Below, one piece after another: positions 23,325 through 35,929 of a DNA stretch of 64,000 nucleotides (positions within the stretch are counted from its first letter, which is position 1; each line of letters opens with the position of its first letter). Below the pieces are notes generated by a model. The model was not told the DNA's origin. It worked only from the letters and a program-made list of their open reading frames with translations, and made no database searches. The stretch lies in assembly GCA_029204225.1 (NCBI GenBank), contig CM055106.1, positions 38,777,827-38,841,826 on the forward strand, written 5' to 3'. This DNA comes from Diphasiastrum complanatum. Lineage: Eukaryota > Streptophyta > Lycopodiopsida > Lycopodiales > Lycopodiaceae. A program made the translations under genes and the position numbers.

Positions 23325-26300
23325 ACATGGCAACCTCAATTGGAGTCATGTTGGAAGCCAATGATAGGCTCACCTCAAGTAACTATTCATTGTGAAAAGT
23401 GAGGATGGAATTACTCTTGAAATGAATGATCTTTTGGATATTATTGTAGGTTCGGAGGAGAGATCAGCAATACAACAAGATCAAATTGAGGTATGAAGGC
23501 TCTACACCTGATAAAGATGAATGTTACCAATGAACTTCTCAAGGAGGTTGGTAAGTGCACATCGTCTTTGGAAGCTTAGAATTCATTAAAGAAGCTTTAT
23601 GAATCCAAGTCTACTTCTAGAGTGTTGATTCTAAAAAGGCAAATCTTTTCTTGTTTGTAAAAGGATGAAGAAAGTCCAAGTACTTTTGTTTTGAGAATGA
23701 AAGCATTGAATGATGAGTTAGCTTGCATAGATGAAAGCATTAAGGAAGGAGAGCTTATTCAAGTGATTCTTAATGGCTTGTTGGATGCTCATGCTAACAT
23801 TGTTCAAAATATTTCTATTCAAAAGACTTTGCCAAGTTTGATGGATTTTCAAGAGATCTTGATCAATGAGGAATATAGGCTTCAAGCAAGAGGTGGATCT
23901 ACATCGACACTTCAAGACGATGCTATGTTCACAAAGGGCAAATTCAAGGTCAAAACCAAAAGTAAGTGGTCTAAAGGGCAAGATCAAGTGGATGCTTCTT
24001 CAAGTGGCAAAAAGAAGGATAGATCAAAGCTCAAATGCTTCTATTGTGACATCAAAGGACACTTTGCAAGTGAGTGCTACAAGAAGTAGAGAGATCAAAG
24101 AGACCAGCAAGGTAATCTTACTCTTGATGAGAATGGTTTGGATGTTCAAGATGCAAATGATGATGCCTTTGTGATGTCTTCATGTATGCTTGCTAATTAT
24201 GATGGAGATCTAGATCCTTGGTGGATTGATAGTGGAGCAAGTTCACACATGACCTTTCACAAAGAGTACTTCACTTCTTTGTTGGCATATGGAGATGACA
24301 AGAGGGTGATCTACACGGCCAATGATGGTGAGTGTGCAATCAAAGGGATTGGCACAATTCCTATTTCTCTCTCTACAAATAGGAATGTTCATTTGGAGGA
24401 TGTCTTGTTTATTCCATCTATTACCAAGAACTTGCTTAGTGTGAGCCAAATGCTAAGTAAAGGCCTCAAGGTGGAGTCTGATGGAGATGCTTGTTTGATC
24501 AAAAGGAAGGATGTCTTGATTGGAAAAGGTAAAAGGAAAGGGAAGTTGTTCAAGCTAGATGCTTGTGTTATTGCTAACCAAGTTGGATGTGTTGCAAGGG
24601 AGCAACTTTCTATTCAAGAGGTTTGGCACAAAAGGATGGGACACCTCAACTTCAAGTCATTGGAGGTAATGGCAAGGAAGAAGGTTGTGATTGGTCTTCC
24701 AAGTTCCTTAAGTAATGCCAAGCATGTTTGTGAGTCTTGTGCTTTGTCTAAGTCACATAGATTACCTTATACTCGATCTATTTCTATATCTAAAAAGCCT
24801 TTTCAATTTGTACATTCGAATATTCATGGATTTACTACAATTAGCAATAGTGGAGCTAAAATGTCTGTAACATTCATTGATGATTTGAGTAGATTTTGTT
24901 CGATCTATCTACTAAAGAGCAAGGATGAAGTGTATGATGTCTTTGTCAAATTCAAGAATGGAAGGGAGAACCAATTTTCCACAGAGATCAAGTGCTTGAG
25001 AGGTGACAATGGTGGTGAGTACATATCTAACAAATTCAAAGCCTTTTGTGATGAGCATGGGATCAAGAGGGAGTATACAACATCAAGGACCCCACAACAA
25101 AATGGAGTCGTTGAAAGGAAGAATAGGACTTTATGCGAAAGTGATAAAGCTATGAGATTAAGTGCTGATCTTGACAAACCATTTTGGGATCAAGCTTTGT
25201 CGTGTGCCAATTTCTTGTGCAGTAGGTGGCCGAGTGCTATTTTGGATGGGAGGACACCTTTTGAGATGCTATTCAACAGGAGGCCGAGTATCAACTTTCT
25301 AAGAAACTTTGGATGCACATGTTATGTCAACATTACTCTTGATGATAGGACCAAGGAGGATCCATCTTCAAGAAGAGTATTTTTGTTGAATATAGTGAGG
25401 TGAGTAAAGCCTACAAGGTTTACATTCCTTCTACTAACAAAGTGATTGTTGGTAGAGATGTCATTTTTTATGAGGGGAACATTCCAAAAGTGTCCTCAAG
25501 CATGATTGATGATAGAGTGGATGGATCTAACATTCTTAATGTTGATGAGAAGGATCCTACTTTGGATGGTGATGATGATGGATCTTCATCAAGTCAAAAG
25601 CCAAGGAGAACATCAAGAGAAAGACAAGTACCTTCAAGGCTCACATATGATCAAAAAGGTAAGCAAGTAGTTTCTGAAAATTATGTTGCTTTCCTAACCT
25701 CTTTGGATGAGCCTACAAGTGTAGATCAAGCAAGAAAAGAAGAGGAGTGGATCCAAGCAATGGATCTTGAGTATCAAGCTCTTATGAAGAATGGAACATC
25801 AAGATTGGTGGAGTTGCCTAAGGACAAGAAAGCTATTGGATGCAAATGGATCTTCAAGGTGAAGACAAACCAAGATGAATCTATCAACAAGTACAAAGCA
25901 AGGTTAGTGGCAAAAGGATATGCTCAGCAACAAGGGATTGACTATGATGACACCTTTGCACCCGTGGCAAAGATGGTAAGCATTCGAGTCATCATTTCAC
26001 TTGCTACACTTTATGGATGAGATCTATGGCAAATGGACATTTCAAATGCATTCTTGAATGGTGATCTTGAGGAGGAAGTGTACATGGAGCAACTAGAGAG
26101 CTACTGGAGACAATCAAGATGTGGAGGATATCAAGAATGCTCTTAAGAAGGAGTTTGAGGTGCATGATCTTGGTAATTTGCATTACATTTTGGGAATAGA
26201 AGTCATTAGATCTTCTCAATCTACTTTCATTTGTCAAGAGAAGTATGCTAATTCTATTCTAGAAAAATTTCATATGGTAGATGCAAAAGCTATTGATACA

Positions 26301-26964
26301 CCTATGGAGTCTCATGTAAAGCTGACTATAAGAGATAATGAAAGATCCTTCGAGGACATTACTCTCTATAGGAAGTTAGTTGGTTCACTCATCTATCTAG
26401 CCATTACTAGACCTGATCTAAGCTATTGTGTTGGAAGATTGAGTCAATTCATGCAAGATCCTAGTGAGGGGCATTGGAAGCTAGGAAAGTGAGTTTTGAG
26501 GTACATCATTGGAACTCGAGATTTTGGCATATTGTATGAGGGATCATCATCTAATTTTTTTGGATTTTCAGATTCGAACTATGCTGGAGATGTTATGGAT
26601 AGGAAATCCATTAGTGCTTATTGTATTTTCATAGGTGATGGAGCTATATCATGGATGTCAAAGAAACAAGCCACTATCTCATTGTCATCTAGTGAGGCCG
26701 AGTACAAAGCTCTTACACATTGCACAAAGGAGATGGTATGGATCAAGAGGATGATCAAGGATCTTCACTTTCTGGATGTTTCAATATCACTTTGTGAGGG
26801 AGCAAGTCATTACAAAGGAGGTGGAGCTTCAACATGTGTCTTCAAGGGAATGTATAGCTGATATCTTCACCAAAGCATTGGGAAAAGACTTGTTCATGAA
26901 GCATAGGATTTCACTTGAAGTATTATCAAAGTCTATGCTAAAACTTGTTGAAGAAGAAGTGTGA
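23325..26964 (+). pseudogene. Ty1/copia gag-pol, decayed with internal deletions
   Basis: The order is gag, protease, integrase, RT, RNase H, as in Ty1/copia. Gag opens at 23325 (MATSIGVMLEANDRLTSSNY) and hits TGA where Trp is expected. Its knuckle CFYCDIKGHFASEC is intact near 24040. Protease WWIDSGASSHM is at about 24220. Pre-integrase has HKRMGHLN with its Cys pair. The integrase has HSNIHG where the first catalytic Asp is expected, but keeps RGDNGGEY and NGVVERKNRT. RT has KARLVAKGYAQQQG and AFLNGDLEEEVYM, then jumps near 26093-26105 to the post-catalytic region, losing the YVDD box. RNase H keeps GFSDSNYAGD and SLSSSEAEY, then loses a block near 26790. Several stops remain. It cannot be autonomous. 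Confidence 0.95.
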
Positions 26965-27588
26965 AAGATTCAACTAGTTTCATCACATTTTGCTATATTT
27001 TCATATTTGGCATATTGAGGCCAAAACTTGTTTTAGACTTAGAGGTTGACTTTTCAAAGTTCATCAATCTAAATTTCATTTGAATAAACACTTTTTGAAA
27101 GTATGGGAGAGTTAGAATGCGAGTTTGAGTAGATTCAAATTTGAATAATTGGATACATTGAATCTAGACACAAAATTAGTAGGATTAGCCAAGTGGCCAA
27201 ATAGGGTTTGGACCTACTATAAAAGGATGTAACTCGTGGAGAGAGCCATTTTCTCTCTTTCTCATTTCATGCTTATACATGGTTCTCTTGGGTTCTACTA
27301 TCCATTGGTGCACTATCTTGGTGTTTGCTTACAAATCTATGTGTAGAATGATCTATATTTTTTATTTTTGGATCCACACATGTGAAATACAGTAGCTTGC
27401 TAGTTTTTTATGGACAGCAACAGTACTTTTTTATTTCATTCAAGTTTGATCAAGTTCTATTAGTGTTTGCATCTCATTTTGTGTGTAGATGCTGATTTTT
27501 CTACATTGGTGAGATTGGTAGTGTATTTATCTTTCTAACCAAAGATCATTCAAGTAGATTGGATCATAATGATTTGAAATCTTTCACA
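26960..27588 (+). repeat. 3' LTR of the copia element
   Basis: 629 bp starting TGTGAAAGAT and ending ATCTTTCACA, a perfect 10-bp inverted end pair. It is preceded by the purine tract gaagaagaag (26950-26959). The polyprotein stop codon overlaps its first bases. A TATA-like ctataaaagg near 27219 fits an LTR promoter. No matching 5' LTR was found in the window. Confidence 0.8.
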
Positions 27589-28747
27589 CTAAGGAGTTGT
27601 ATGACGTTGTTACAGGTGCAGAGGGGATACCTAAAGTTGACGACACAGCAATCTCCAAATGGAAGCTAAAGGATGGCAAAGCATTTGCGTTGATCATTCT
27701 CAACATTTCGGATACTCAAATTGGCCATGTGTCCAAAGCTCAGACATCCAAAAAAGTCTGGAACATCTTGGGCACATTATACGAAGTGCAAGATACAGCT
27801 TCCAAGCTACATCTCAAGAAGAAATTTTACTCTCTCAAGATGTCAAATGGTGATTCCTTGTAGAATCACATCAACCAGTTCAAGAACCTGCTGAAGCAAA
27901 TGGCCGCTGTCAGATCTGTCATTGATGATCAAGACACAGTAATACAACTACTTACAAGCTTGCCAAGCTCATATGACAGTTGGGTGATGATCATCACGAC
28001 GCATCCAGAGCTGACTCTTTTAAGAGTCATTGCAATGGTGTTGCAGGAAGACACGCGGAGGAACGAAGCCTCCAGTTCGTCAGCTGATTCTCACGTCTTG
28101 TACACCAACAAATGCACGACTAAGCAAAAGAAGAAGAAAGGCCCGAAGCAATCAAAGCAAGACCAAAAACCAACACAGCACAAAGAATAGTCAAATCTAC
28201 ATACTAAGAAGAAGTTGTTCTGCAGATACTGTAAGAGAAACGACCACGAGATTCAAGACTGCCGGATACTACAAGCAAAGAACAACAACAAGGGACAGTC
28301 AAATCAAGTGGCCAATGCAGCTACAGAAGCTCCACAGCCCATCCAAAAAATGAATCATGATGCTTTCATAACCAAACATCAAGGAGCATCCAATGATAGT
28401 TCTTGGTTCCTGCAGCATATGACCAGTCTCATTGGCTGTTTTGAGTCCTATACACCCTACAGTACCAACAAATACGTTCACCTTGGCAATAATAACACAC
28501 AAGCTAATAAATTTAAAGGTATTGTAAGATTAAGCTTTGCAAATGATCAATCTAAGCTACTTTCTAAAGTCCTATATGTACCCAATCTATCTACAAATAT
28601 GCTCTCTATAAGCAGAATCACTGACCTACAAAAATAAGTAGAATTCAAATATGATCAATGCAAGGTAGTTGATAGAACAGGCAAGATCCTAGCACTCGGA
28701 AAGAGGCATGGATACTTGTATAAATTAAGTCATTGCTTTCCTGCCTC
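27589..28747 (+). pseudogene. Second Ty1/copia relic: gag and protease region
   Basis: The frame opens directly at the LTR end above with KELYDVVTGAEGIP and continues through AISKWKLKDGKAFALIIL and TSKKVWNILGTLYE, typical copia gag (UBN2-type). A TAG interrupts it near 27861, then LPSSYDSWVMII follows and a knuckle CRYCKRNDHEIQDC near 28218-28260. In the protease region WFLQHMTSLIGC stands where W-x-x-DSGASxHM is expected, so the catalytic Asp-Ser-Gly is lost. It ends with SKVLYVPNLSTNMLSISRI and GYLYKL before a new LTR begins. The first copia element seems to have inserted into this one, removing or displacing its gag start. Confidence 0.85.
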
Positions 28748-28749
28748 TA

Positions 28750-29564
28750 TGTTGGGGGTATTCCCAACAAAGTGTAAATAAATAAAAACATCCAATAAAA
28801 TGTGTTGCGAGGGCATGGCATCCTGCGTGTATAAGCCCATGGCCCAATGAGCACGCAAGTGAAGTTGTAAATAAAATAATAGACTTGGGCCCTTTGTAAT
28901 TAAAATAAAACTTGAGGTCCAAATCAATTCTAAACTTAGAGTTTACTTTTTAGAGTTGGGTCTAATTTTGGACTCACATGAATCTTGTGATTTCCAATGT
29001 ACTTTTTGTGGACCCTTGGATCAAGTTGGGTCCAAGATGAATGGATAGGATCAATGTGAATATTAGCCAATAGGATTGAGGGGCAAGGGCCTTTCCCATT
29101 TTATAAAAAGGCACCATTTGTACACTATTTTCATGCTTAATAGAGAGGAGGAGACTCTACCATTTTGAGAGCTCAAGCATCCTCTTTTGCTAATCAATCT
29201 TGCTTATGCTATTGTTGTGATTGCTTGTTATTTTCATTTCCCATGCTTTTTGGTTATGCTAGTTAAGGTTTTTCCATAAGCAATGACATTGAACATTTGA
29301 GCTAACCTCCATCTCATCTCTCTTTCTTTCTCTCTTCTCTTCTCTCTTCCTCTCCTTTTCTATCTCTTTCCTTCACCCAAATGATGATGAATGTTAGTGT
29401 AGAGGAGTAGAGTTAAGGAAGAGTAGTGTTAGTGGTGAATGGAGTTAGGGAGGAAGTAGGAAACTAACTAAATTTAGCATCTATGCATAGTTAGGTACCT
29501 ATCCAGTGATGTAACCCTTTTTGATAGGCGGGAGGGCTATACTACGCTAGATCTTCGACCCTAG
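28750..29564 (+). repeat. 5' LTR of a Tat/Athila-like element
   Basis: It begins TGTTGGGGGTATTCCCAACA, itself a near-palindrome, and includes a TATA-like ttataaaaagg near 29100. It ends a few bases before the Asp-tRNA primer site. The 3' boundary is approximate because no clear CA end is adjacent and no second copy is present. Confidence 0.6.
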
Positions 29565-29566
29565 AG

Positions 29567-29584
29567 TGGCGCCGTTGCCGGGGA
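29567..29584 (+). promoter_or_regulatory. Primer-binding site, Asp tRNA type
   Basis: tggcgccgttgccgggga is complementary to the 3' end of plant aspartate tRNA, the primer used by many Tat/Athila-lineage Ty3/gypsy elements. It differs from the Met-type sites elsewhere in the window. Confidence 0.85.
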
Positions 29585-30493
29585 TAGGTTTCCACTAGTT
29601 TAGCTGCATTTTAGCTATTTTCTTGCTTTTAGAGTAGTTTTAGGTAGATTTCTGGGTGTTTAGAGTTAGTTTTCTGTATTTTTTTGTGTTTGGACTGTTC
29701 ACAGCTAGCGGAGGAGGTGTGAGAGGGTAGAGGAGGCCCTGAACAGCCTCTAAGGGCTTGAAACCCAAACCAACCAGCCAAAAAACTCAAAAAATACACC
29801 AATCTGCAATTTTGGAAGGAAAAAGAGCCTAAAATCTCATCAGATTAGTATATCTCCAGCACCAGTGTGAATTAACTCATGCGTGACTGGCAGCAGCTCC
29901 AGAGTACTGTCCCAAACCTGCATAGAAGCATGCGAGAGTTAGTTCCAAGCATATTGTAAAAATTAGAGAACAATCATAAAAGTTTTTTAAAAACCCTTGA
30001 AAAAATCCAAAAAATTCAAATCTTCATAAGAACTCTCGCAGAGCCCTCTGAAGTTCCATCTCAGTGAGACCAGGACACAGAAAAGCTTGTGAGAGTTAGT
30101 TGATGTCTAAGTGCATTTGCGAGAGTTCCTATTGAAAAAAAGACGGGAAAGTACCAATGAACCCTTGAAGACACCAAAATTTTCAGTTCCAGTGGGCAAG
30201 AACTCTCGTAGAGGATTCTGAAGTTCCATCTCAATAAGACCAGGACATAGAAGAGCTTGCGAGAGTTATTTTGATTTCAGTGATCAGAAAATTGAGCTTA
30301 AGTGCTAAAAAAATCACTAAAAAGTGAAAATCCAACAAATCCTTCCAGTAAGAACTCTCGCAGACCCTCTCAATCGATTCAAAATGTCAATTTACATCAG
30401 GTGATGAAGCCTGCGAGAGTTAGTTTTGAGATTTGGTGAAGATCAAGCCAAAAAAAGTGGTCTTGAACCCTCGCAGACAGTGAAATTTTTACT
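29585..30493 (+). repeat. Long leader with repeated complementary motifs AACTCTCGC / GCGAGAGTT
   Basis: The leader alternates GAACTCTCGCAGA-type motifs (about 30031, 30200, 30352, 30464) with GCGAGAGTTA-type motifs (about 29931, 30089, 30118, 30258, 30412). The two forms are reverse complements, so adjacent ones can pair across 40-60 nt. Around two pairs the flanks are also repeated (the segment with gaagttccatctca and accaggaca), showing tandem amplification of roughly 165 bp. No ORF is present. Confidence 0.8.
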
Positions 30494-30945
30494 TCTTGCA
30501 AGAGTTAACTCTCGCAGAGAATTGTATAGTGAGATCTGACCCAGATCCAGCTATTGTGAGCCTTGAGAGAGTTACTTTCCAAAGATCAGAGAGATATCAG
30601 GTTTTTTATTTGCAAAAATAGCTAAAGAACGCTCGCACAGGCAACCCTCGCACAAGAGATCCCTCGTAGACCAGATGAAAGATTTGCATCAGATCCAGCT
30701 ACTGTCAAAATCTCAGGTCAATCAGTGCAAGGAGTAAAAAGTTATCAAGGAAAAACCACCGTAAAAGGTCTAAAATTCACTTTCGACCGATCAGATCGAT
30801 CAGATCCTTGAGATCCAGACTGCATCCTACTGTATAAGCAAGATCCTCTCACTTTGGAACCACCCATCGGATGAATCTGAGATCGGGACGATCAATAGCA
30901 TGAAGGATAGCAAATCAAGCACCACACCTTCCCAAATTAGCAGTC

Positions 30946-32400
30946 GTGCAACAAGAGACAGAACCAAAAGCAGTACCAATGGATCCGATGGGCCACCCCG
31001 TACCTGTCGCTCCCTTGCAAACAATCCGGAGAGCACCATGGATGGAAATACCAAAATACGATGGATCATTAGATCTCATCCGATTCCTCCAGATCTACAA
31101 ACAAGCTTATGAAATCTACGGCGAAGAGACACCTGCGAAAAAGCTAATGTCGTTTCCCATGTCCTTGTTGGCAGTGGCTCAGGATTGGTTTTTTAACCTG
31201 TCAGAGGAAGAAAAATCCACCTGGGAAGCGGTTAAAGCGGCTCTCATTATGCGCTTTAAACCAAGAAAGTTCTTGGAAGACTCGTTTCTCCTGCTGAGCA
31301 AGGTCGGGATGGGAAAACGAGAAAGGGTTAGGGACTATATTGAACGGGTCAAACACCTACGATCCAAGTGCAGTGCAGCCCTACCTCCCGATCATGCGGT
31401 GATCATGTGGTTCTGAGCCGGACTACCACGAAGCATCAGAAGAGAACTGAAATGACGGGAGCAGTACGCTACTCTGTAAGAAGCTATGGAAGATGCCATT
31501 AGGGAAGAGGATGAGGGATCTGACGATGAATATCCATCCACCCACACTCCTACTCCCTCGTTAGCATCTTCATCAAACACATCTTCTCTATCCACAGAAC
31601 TACTATTGGAGCAAATGACAAAATTACACAAACAGCAGATGGAGCAACTTAAGGTGCAGTTTGACCGGAAACTGAAAGCCTTACATGGAGTTGTAGCAGT
31701 AATGCCACATCAACCGAAATCAAATTAGCTGTAGTATCCAAGACGAAAAAATGTATGGTGTTCAGTGTGAACGCAAAACCATACAACGAACGAGTGTCCA
31801 GTCCTAAAGCAAAATCTGAGACTGACACATAAATTCTGCCATATGTGCAATGCAACATCGCACGATACGGCATTTTGCCCGTTTAACCCCCGGATCGTAC
31901 AACAGAAAAGAAGTCCTTATCATACTTCTTATCCTCACCACCAAGGGGCACACCCAACGCGACACCAAGGTACGGTGCACCGAATCAACAACAACGTATG
32001 GCCTTATCTGCACCACCAGGGCCAGCTCCTTCAGCCACTGTAACACCGATTTGAAAAAGAGGTCATTGACCTTAAAGAGCATTTTGTTGATGTTTCCCTA
32101 GGGTCGAGGCCCATGATGAATACACTCAGGCAGTGAAGAACATTACTGAGCTGATGGTCAAACTATTGAATGCAAAAGGAAAAAATTGTACAAACCGACG
32201 CTTCTGAGATGACATTGTTTCTGAATTGCCCTGGTGTGGAGAGTCATGACGAGTATCGAAACTGCTTGGTTGAAAACGACAAACTCAAGAGGAGAAACAA
32301 TTTCCTACATCGAGAGATAAAGAATGCAATTTATGCCAAGGAGATGGAAGGTCCTCTTGCAAGAGTTAACTCTCGCAGAGAATTGTATAGTGAGATCTGA
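30946..32400 (+). pseudogene. Ty3/gypsy gag, first copy
   Basis: The main frame (30946-31416, 156 codons) has the Retrotrans_gag pattern: WMEIPKYDGSLDLIRFLQIY, then AQDWFFNLSEEEKSTWEAVK, MRFKPRKF and ERVRDYIERVKHLRSKC. It meets TGA after MWF, continues AGLPRSIRRELK, then TGA and TAA, then a 77-codon coiled-coil-like piece from 31486. A CCHC knuckle, CHMCNATSHDTAFC, lies near 31842-31885 in another frame. A last piece near 32170 is unassigned. No protease or pol follows. The stops fit C-to-T change of Arg and Gln codons, as expected after long methylation. Confidence 0.88.
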
Positions 32401-32806
32401 CCCAGATCCAGCTATTGTGAGCCTTGAGAGAGTTACTTTCCAAAGATCAGAGAGATATCAGGTTTTTTATTTGCAAAAATAGCTAAAGAACGCTCGCACA
32501 GGCAACCCTCGCACAAGAGATCCCTCGTAGACCAGATGAAAGATTTGCATCAGATCCAGCTACTGTCAAAATCTCAGGTCAATCAGTGCAAGGAGTAAAA
32601 AGTTATCAAGGAAAAACCACCGTAAAAGGTCTAAAATTCACTTTCGACCGATCAGATCGATCAGATCCTTGAGATCCAGACTGCATCCTACTGTATAAGC
32701 AAGATCCTCTCACTTTGGAACCACCCATCGGATGAATCTGAGATCGGGACGATCAATAGCATGAAGGATAGCAAATCAAGCACCACACCTTCCCAAATTA
32801 GCAGTC

Positions 32807-34213
32807 GTGCAACAAGAGACAGAACCAAAAGCAGTACCAATGGATCCGATGGGCCACCCCGTACCTGTCGCTCCCTTGCAAACAATCCGGAGAGCACCAT
32901 GGATGGAAATACCAAAATACGATGGATCATTAGATCTCATCCGATTCCTCCAGATCTACAAACAAGCTTATGAAATCTACGGCGAAGAGACACCTGCGAA
33001 AAAGCTAATGTCGTTTCCCATGTCCTTGTTGGCAGTGGCTCAGGATTGGTTTTTTAACCTGTCAGAGGAAGAAAAATCCACCTGGGAAGCGGTTAAAGCG
33101 GCTCTCATTATGCGCTTTAAACCAAGAAAGTTCTTGGAAGACTCGTTTCTCCTGCTGAGCAAGGTCGGGATGGGAAAACGAGAAAGGGTTAGGGACTATA
33201 TTGAACGGGTCAAACACCTACGATCCAAGTGCAGTGCAGCCCTACCTCCCGATCATGCGGTGATCATGTGGTTCTGAGCCGGACTACCACGAAGCATCAG
33301 AAGAGAACTGAAATGACGGGAGCAGTACGCTACTCTGTAAGAAGCTATGGAAGATGCCATTAGGGAAGAGGATGAGGGATCTGACGATGAATATCCATCC
33401 ACCCACACTCCTACTCCCTCGTTAGCATCTTCATCAAACACATCTTCTCTATCCACAGAACTACTATTGGAGCAAATGACAAAATTACACAAACAGCAGA
33501 TGGAGCAACTTAAGGTGCAGTTTGACCGGAAACTGAAAGCCTTACATGGAGTTGTAGCAGTAATGCCACATCAACCGAAATCAAATTAGCTGTAGTATCC
33601 AAGACGAAAAAATGTATGGTGTTCAGTGTGAACGCAAAACCATACAACGAACGAGTGTCCAGTCCTAAAGCAAAATCTGAGACTGACACATAAATTCTGC
33701 CATATGTGCAATGCAACATCGCACGATACGGCATTTTGCCCGTTTAACCCCCGGATCGTACAACAGAAAAGAAGTCCTTATCATACTTCTTATCCTCACC
33801 ACCAAGGGGCACACCCAACGCGACACCAAGGTACGGTGCACCGAATCAACAACAACGTATGGCCTTATCTGCACCACCAGGGCCAGCTCCTTCAGCCACT
33901 GTAACACCGATTTGAAGAAGAGGTCATTGACCTTAAAGAGCATTTTGTTGATGTTTCCCTAGGGTCGAGGCCCATGATGAATACACTCAGGCAGTGAAGA
34001 ACATTACTGAGCTGATGGTCAAACTATTGAATGCAAAAGGAAAAAATTGTACAAACCGACGCTTCTGAGATGACATTGTTTCTGAATTGCCCTGGTGTGG
34101 AGAGTCATGACGAGTATCGAAACTGCTTGGTTGAAAACGACAAACTCAAGAGGAGAAACAATTTCCTACATCGAGAGATAAAGAATGCAATTTATGCCAA
34201 GGAGATGGAAGGT
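32807..34213 (+). pseudogene. Ty3/gypsy gag, second copy
   Basis: Same content as the first copy and the same stops at equivalent positions, so the stops predate the duplication. After the unit ends at 34213 the sequence runs into different DNA (tgcgcccgacactgc...), which contains no recognisable pol. Confidence 0.88.
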
Positions 34214-35929
34214 TGCGCCCGACACTGCTAAGGACACCCAGAGAGCCAAAAGAACGAGGTCCGCTCAAACAAAAATATGTAACAAGGTACTTGTGATCGA
34301 ATTCAAAAATTTTCTTTAAAAAGTTTGAATTTGGATGCCCTTGCAATTAACGTTTTTTGCCCGGCATAATGGGTTATACTTGGGCCAACTCGACATTGTC
34401 GGAGTTGCTGATGTAACAGTGTATATCCTTGTCTACAAAAATTCATTAGTTCTAAGTGCAGCTCGATATATCGAAGTGGTTGATAAGTCGGATGTTCTCT
34501 TCAAGTCGTAGTGAAATACATTGTTCAATATGAGAATTGTCTAGATCAACTATCTCTTGGTTATATCATATGTAAGGTTACATTTAACTGGTGATACTGG
34601 TCGCCAATTCCATTGAATGTCTGTCAACAACTTAATTAATCACATAGAATAATAAATAGATAAAAATCATCTATAATCGCTACAAGTAGTTGTCCCTTTG
34701 GAGTTTGACAACCTTTTTATGCCATATACTTTTTATACTAATATACCATGACATATACTCAGATTAAAGCCAAGTTACAATAATCCTTATTAAGGAAGAT
34801 GTTAGAATTTTCACCTGATTCCATTTTAAAGAGGACTTGTTAAATCTACATATATATCGCATGTTTTAAATAGTCTGTAGAAATACAAGGAGTCTAGCAC
34901 AATCTACATAAATACCAAAGATTAGACACTAGTGTACAAAAATACACGGCATTCAATATAGTTTGCAGAAATATGCTAAGTTTGGGTAGACCAAACAAAT
35001 GTTGATCAACGTTGGTTGGTGCAAATCTTGAGTTCCTCAAAGGAGTTTTAAGTGACTAAAAAATGCCAAAAGTCATAAGTAGGCAAAAATGTTGAAAGGC
35101 CTAAGTTCCCAAAAATAGCAACCAACATTTTTTCAACTTCAAAAAATCGTCTAAATCGAAAACTCAGAATGTCGATTGTCCTAAATCCCAAAGAATGTCG
35201 ATCACTGCAAATGTGACAAATGTTGAATCAAGTGTCAAATTCCCATTTGGAGAAACGTTGAAATGCTAATCTTTGACTAGTAAACCAGAATGTCGATTGA
35301 CATTTTGATGGTGCCACTCATTTTGGACCTCTTCCTCTTGTGAGCCTTTTTTGTTTTAGGAGTGTCCTTAAAATTGAGACTGTCTACAAGCAATGAATAG
35401 AAATACAAACTATAGAAATACCTAGATCGCAATCCAATGCATTGATGGTAGAACTCAAGTTCAATCATCAATATCTATTTTAAACATCTACTACTGCTTG
35501 AATAAGATAAAATAAATCTAAGTTAATATATATTATATTATATTGTCCTTAATTTCATGTGCTTAACTTGGTAGGTATCATAAATCTCCAAGCATTTGTG
35601 CTCTCAATTTATACATGTACAAAATCAGAGTGAGAGCTAATGAATCAGAAAATAGTCAAAGTAGTCGTACGATAATCAACTATTGTCTAGATGATTACAA
35701 GATTGTCAGATATGGAATGTAATGCATGATTATCATAGCACAAGAATAAAGATACATACAATCAAAATCATCAGACAAGTAGAGACATAGCGAACTAAGC
35801 ATCAAAGTATGTATGCAATAGCATTGGGCATCTCAGTATTGCATAATCAATTTTCATATTGACCTAAGAAATCCACACAACACATGAATGCTTTATATCA
35901 GTGTGTATTTTAGTCTCATTATTGAATGA
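34214..35929. other. AT-rich spacer, no recognised gene
   Basis: Stops are dense in all frames. A short open stretch near 34360-34510 continues in one frame from the gag region (…LYLGQLDIVGVADV…), but I cannot assign it. The area near 35520-35550 is almost pure A/T. Confidence 0.5.

Larger units (their letters stand above)
30494..34213. repeat. Tandem duplication, unit 1,861 bp, two near-identical copies
   Basis: Unit 1 is 30494-32354 and unit 2 is 32355-34213, offset exactly 1,861 bp. I noticed one substitution (aaaaag at about 32051 versus aagaag at about 33912). Each unit contains the end of the leader and the whole gag region. The left breakpoint falls next to TGCAAGAGTTAACTCTCGCA (30497-30516 and 32358-32377), a 20-bp palindrome with one mismatch. 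Confidence 0.97.

Noticed and set aside
22998-27588. One complete copia element with matching LTRs
   Set aside because: The sequence before the primer site at 22998 does not match the LTR at 26960-27588, so the 5' LTR could not be confirmed.
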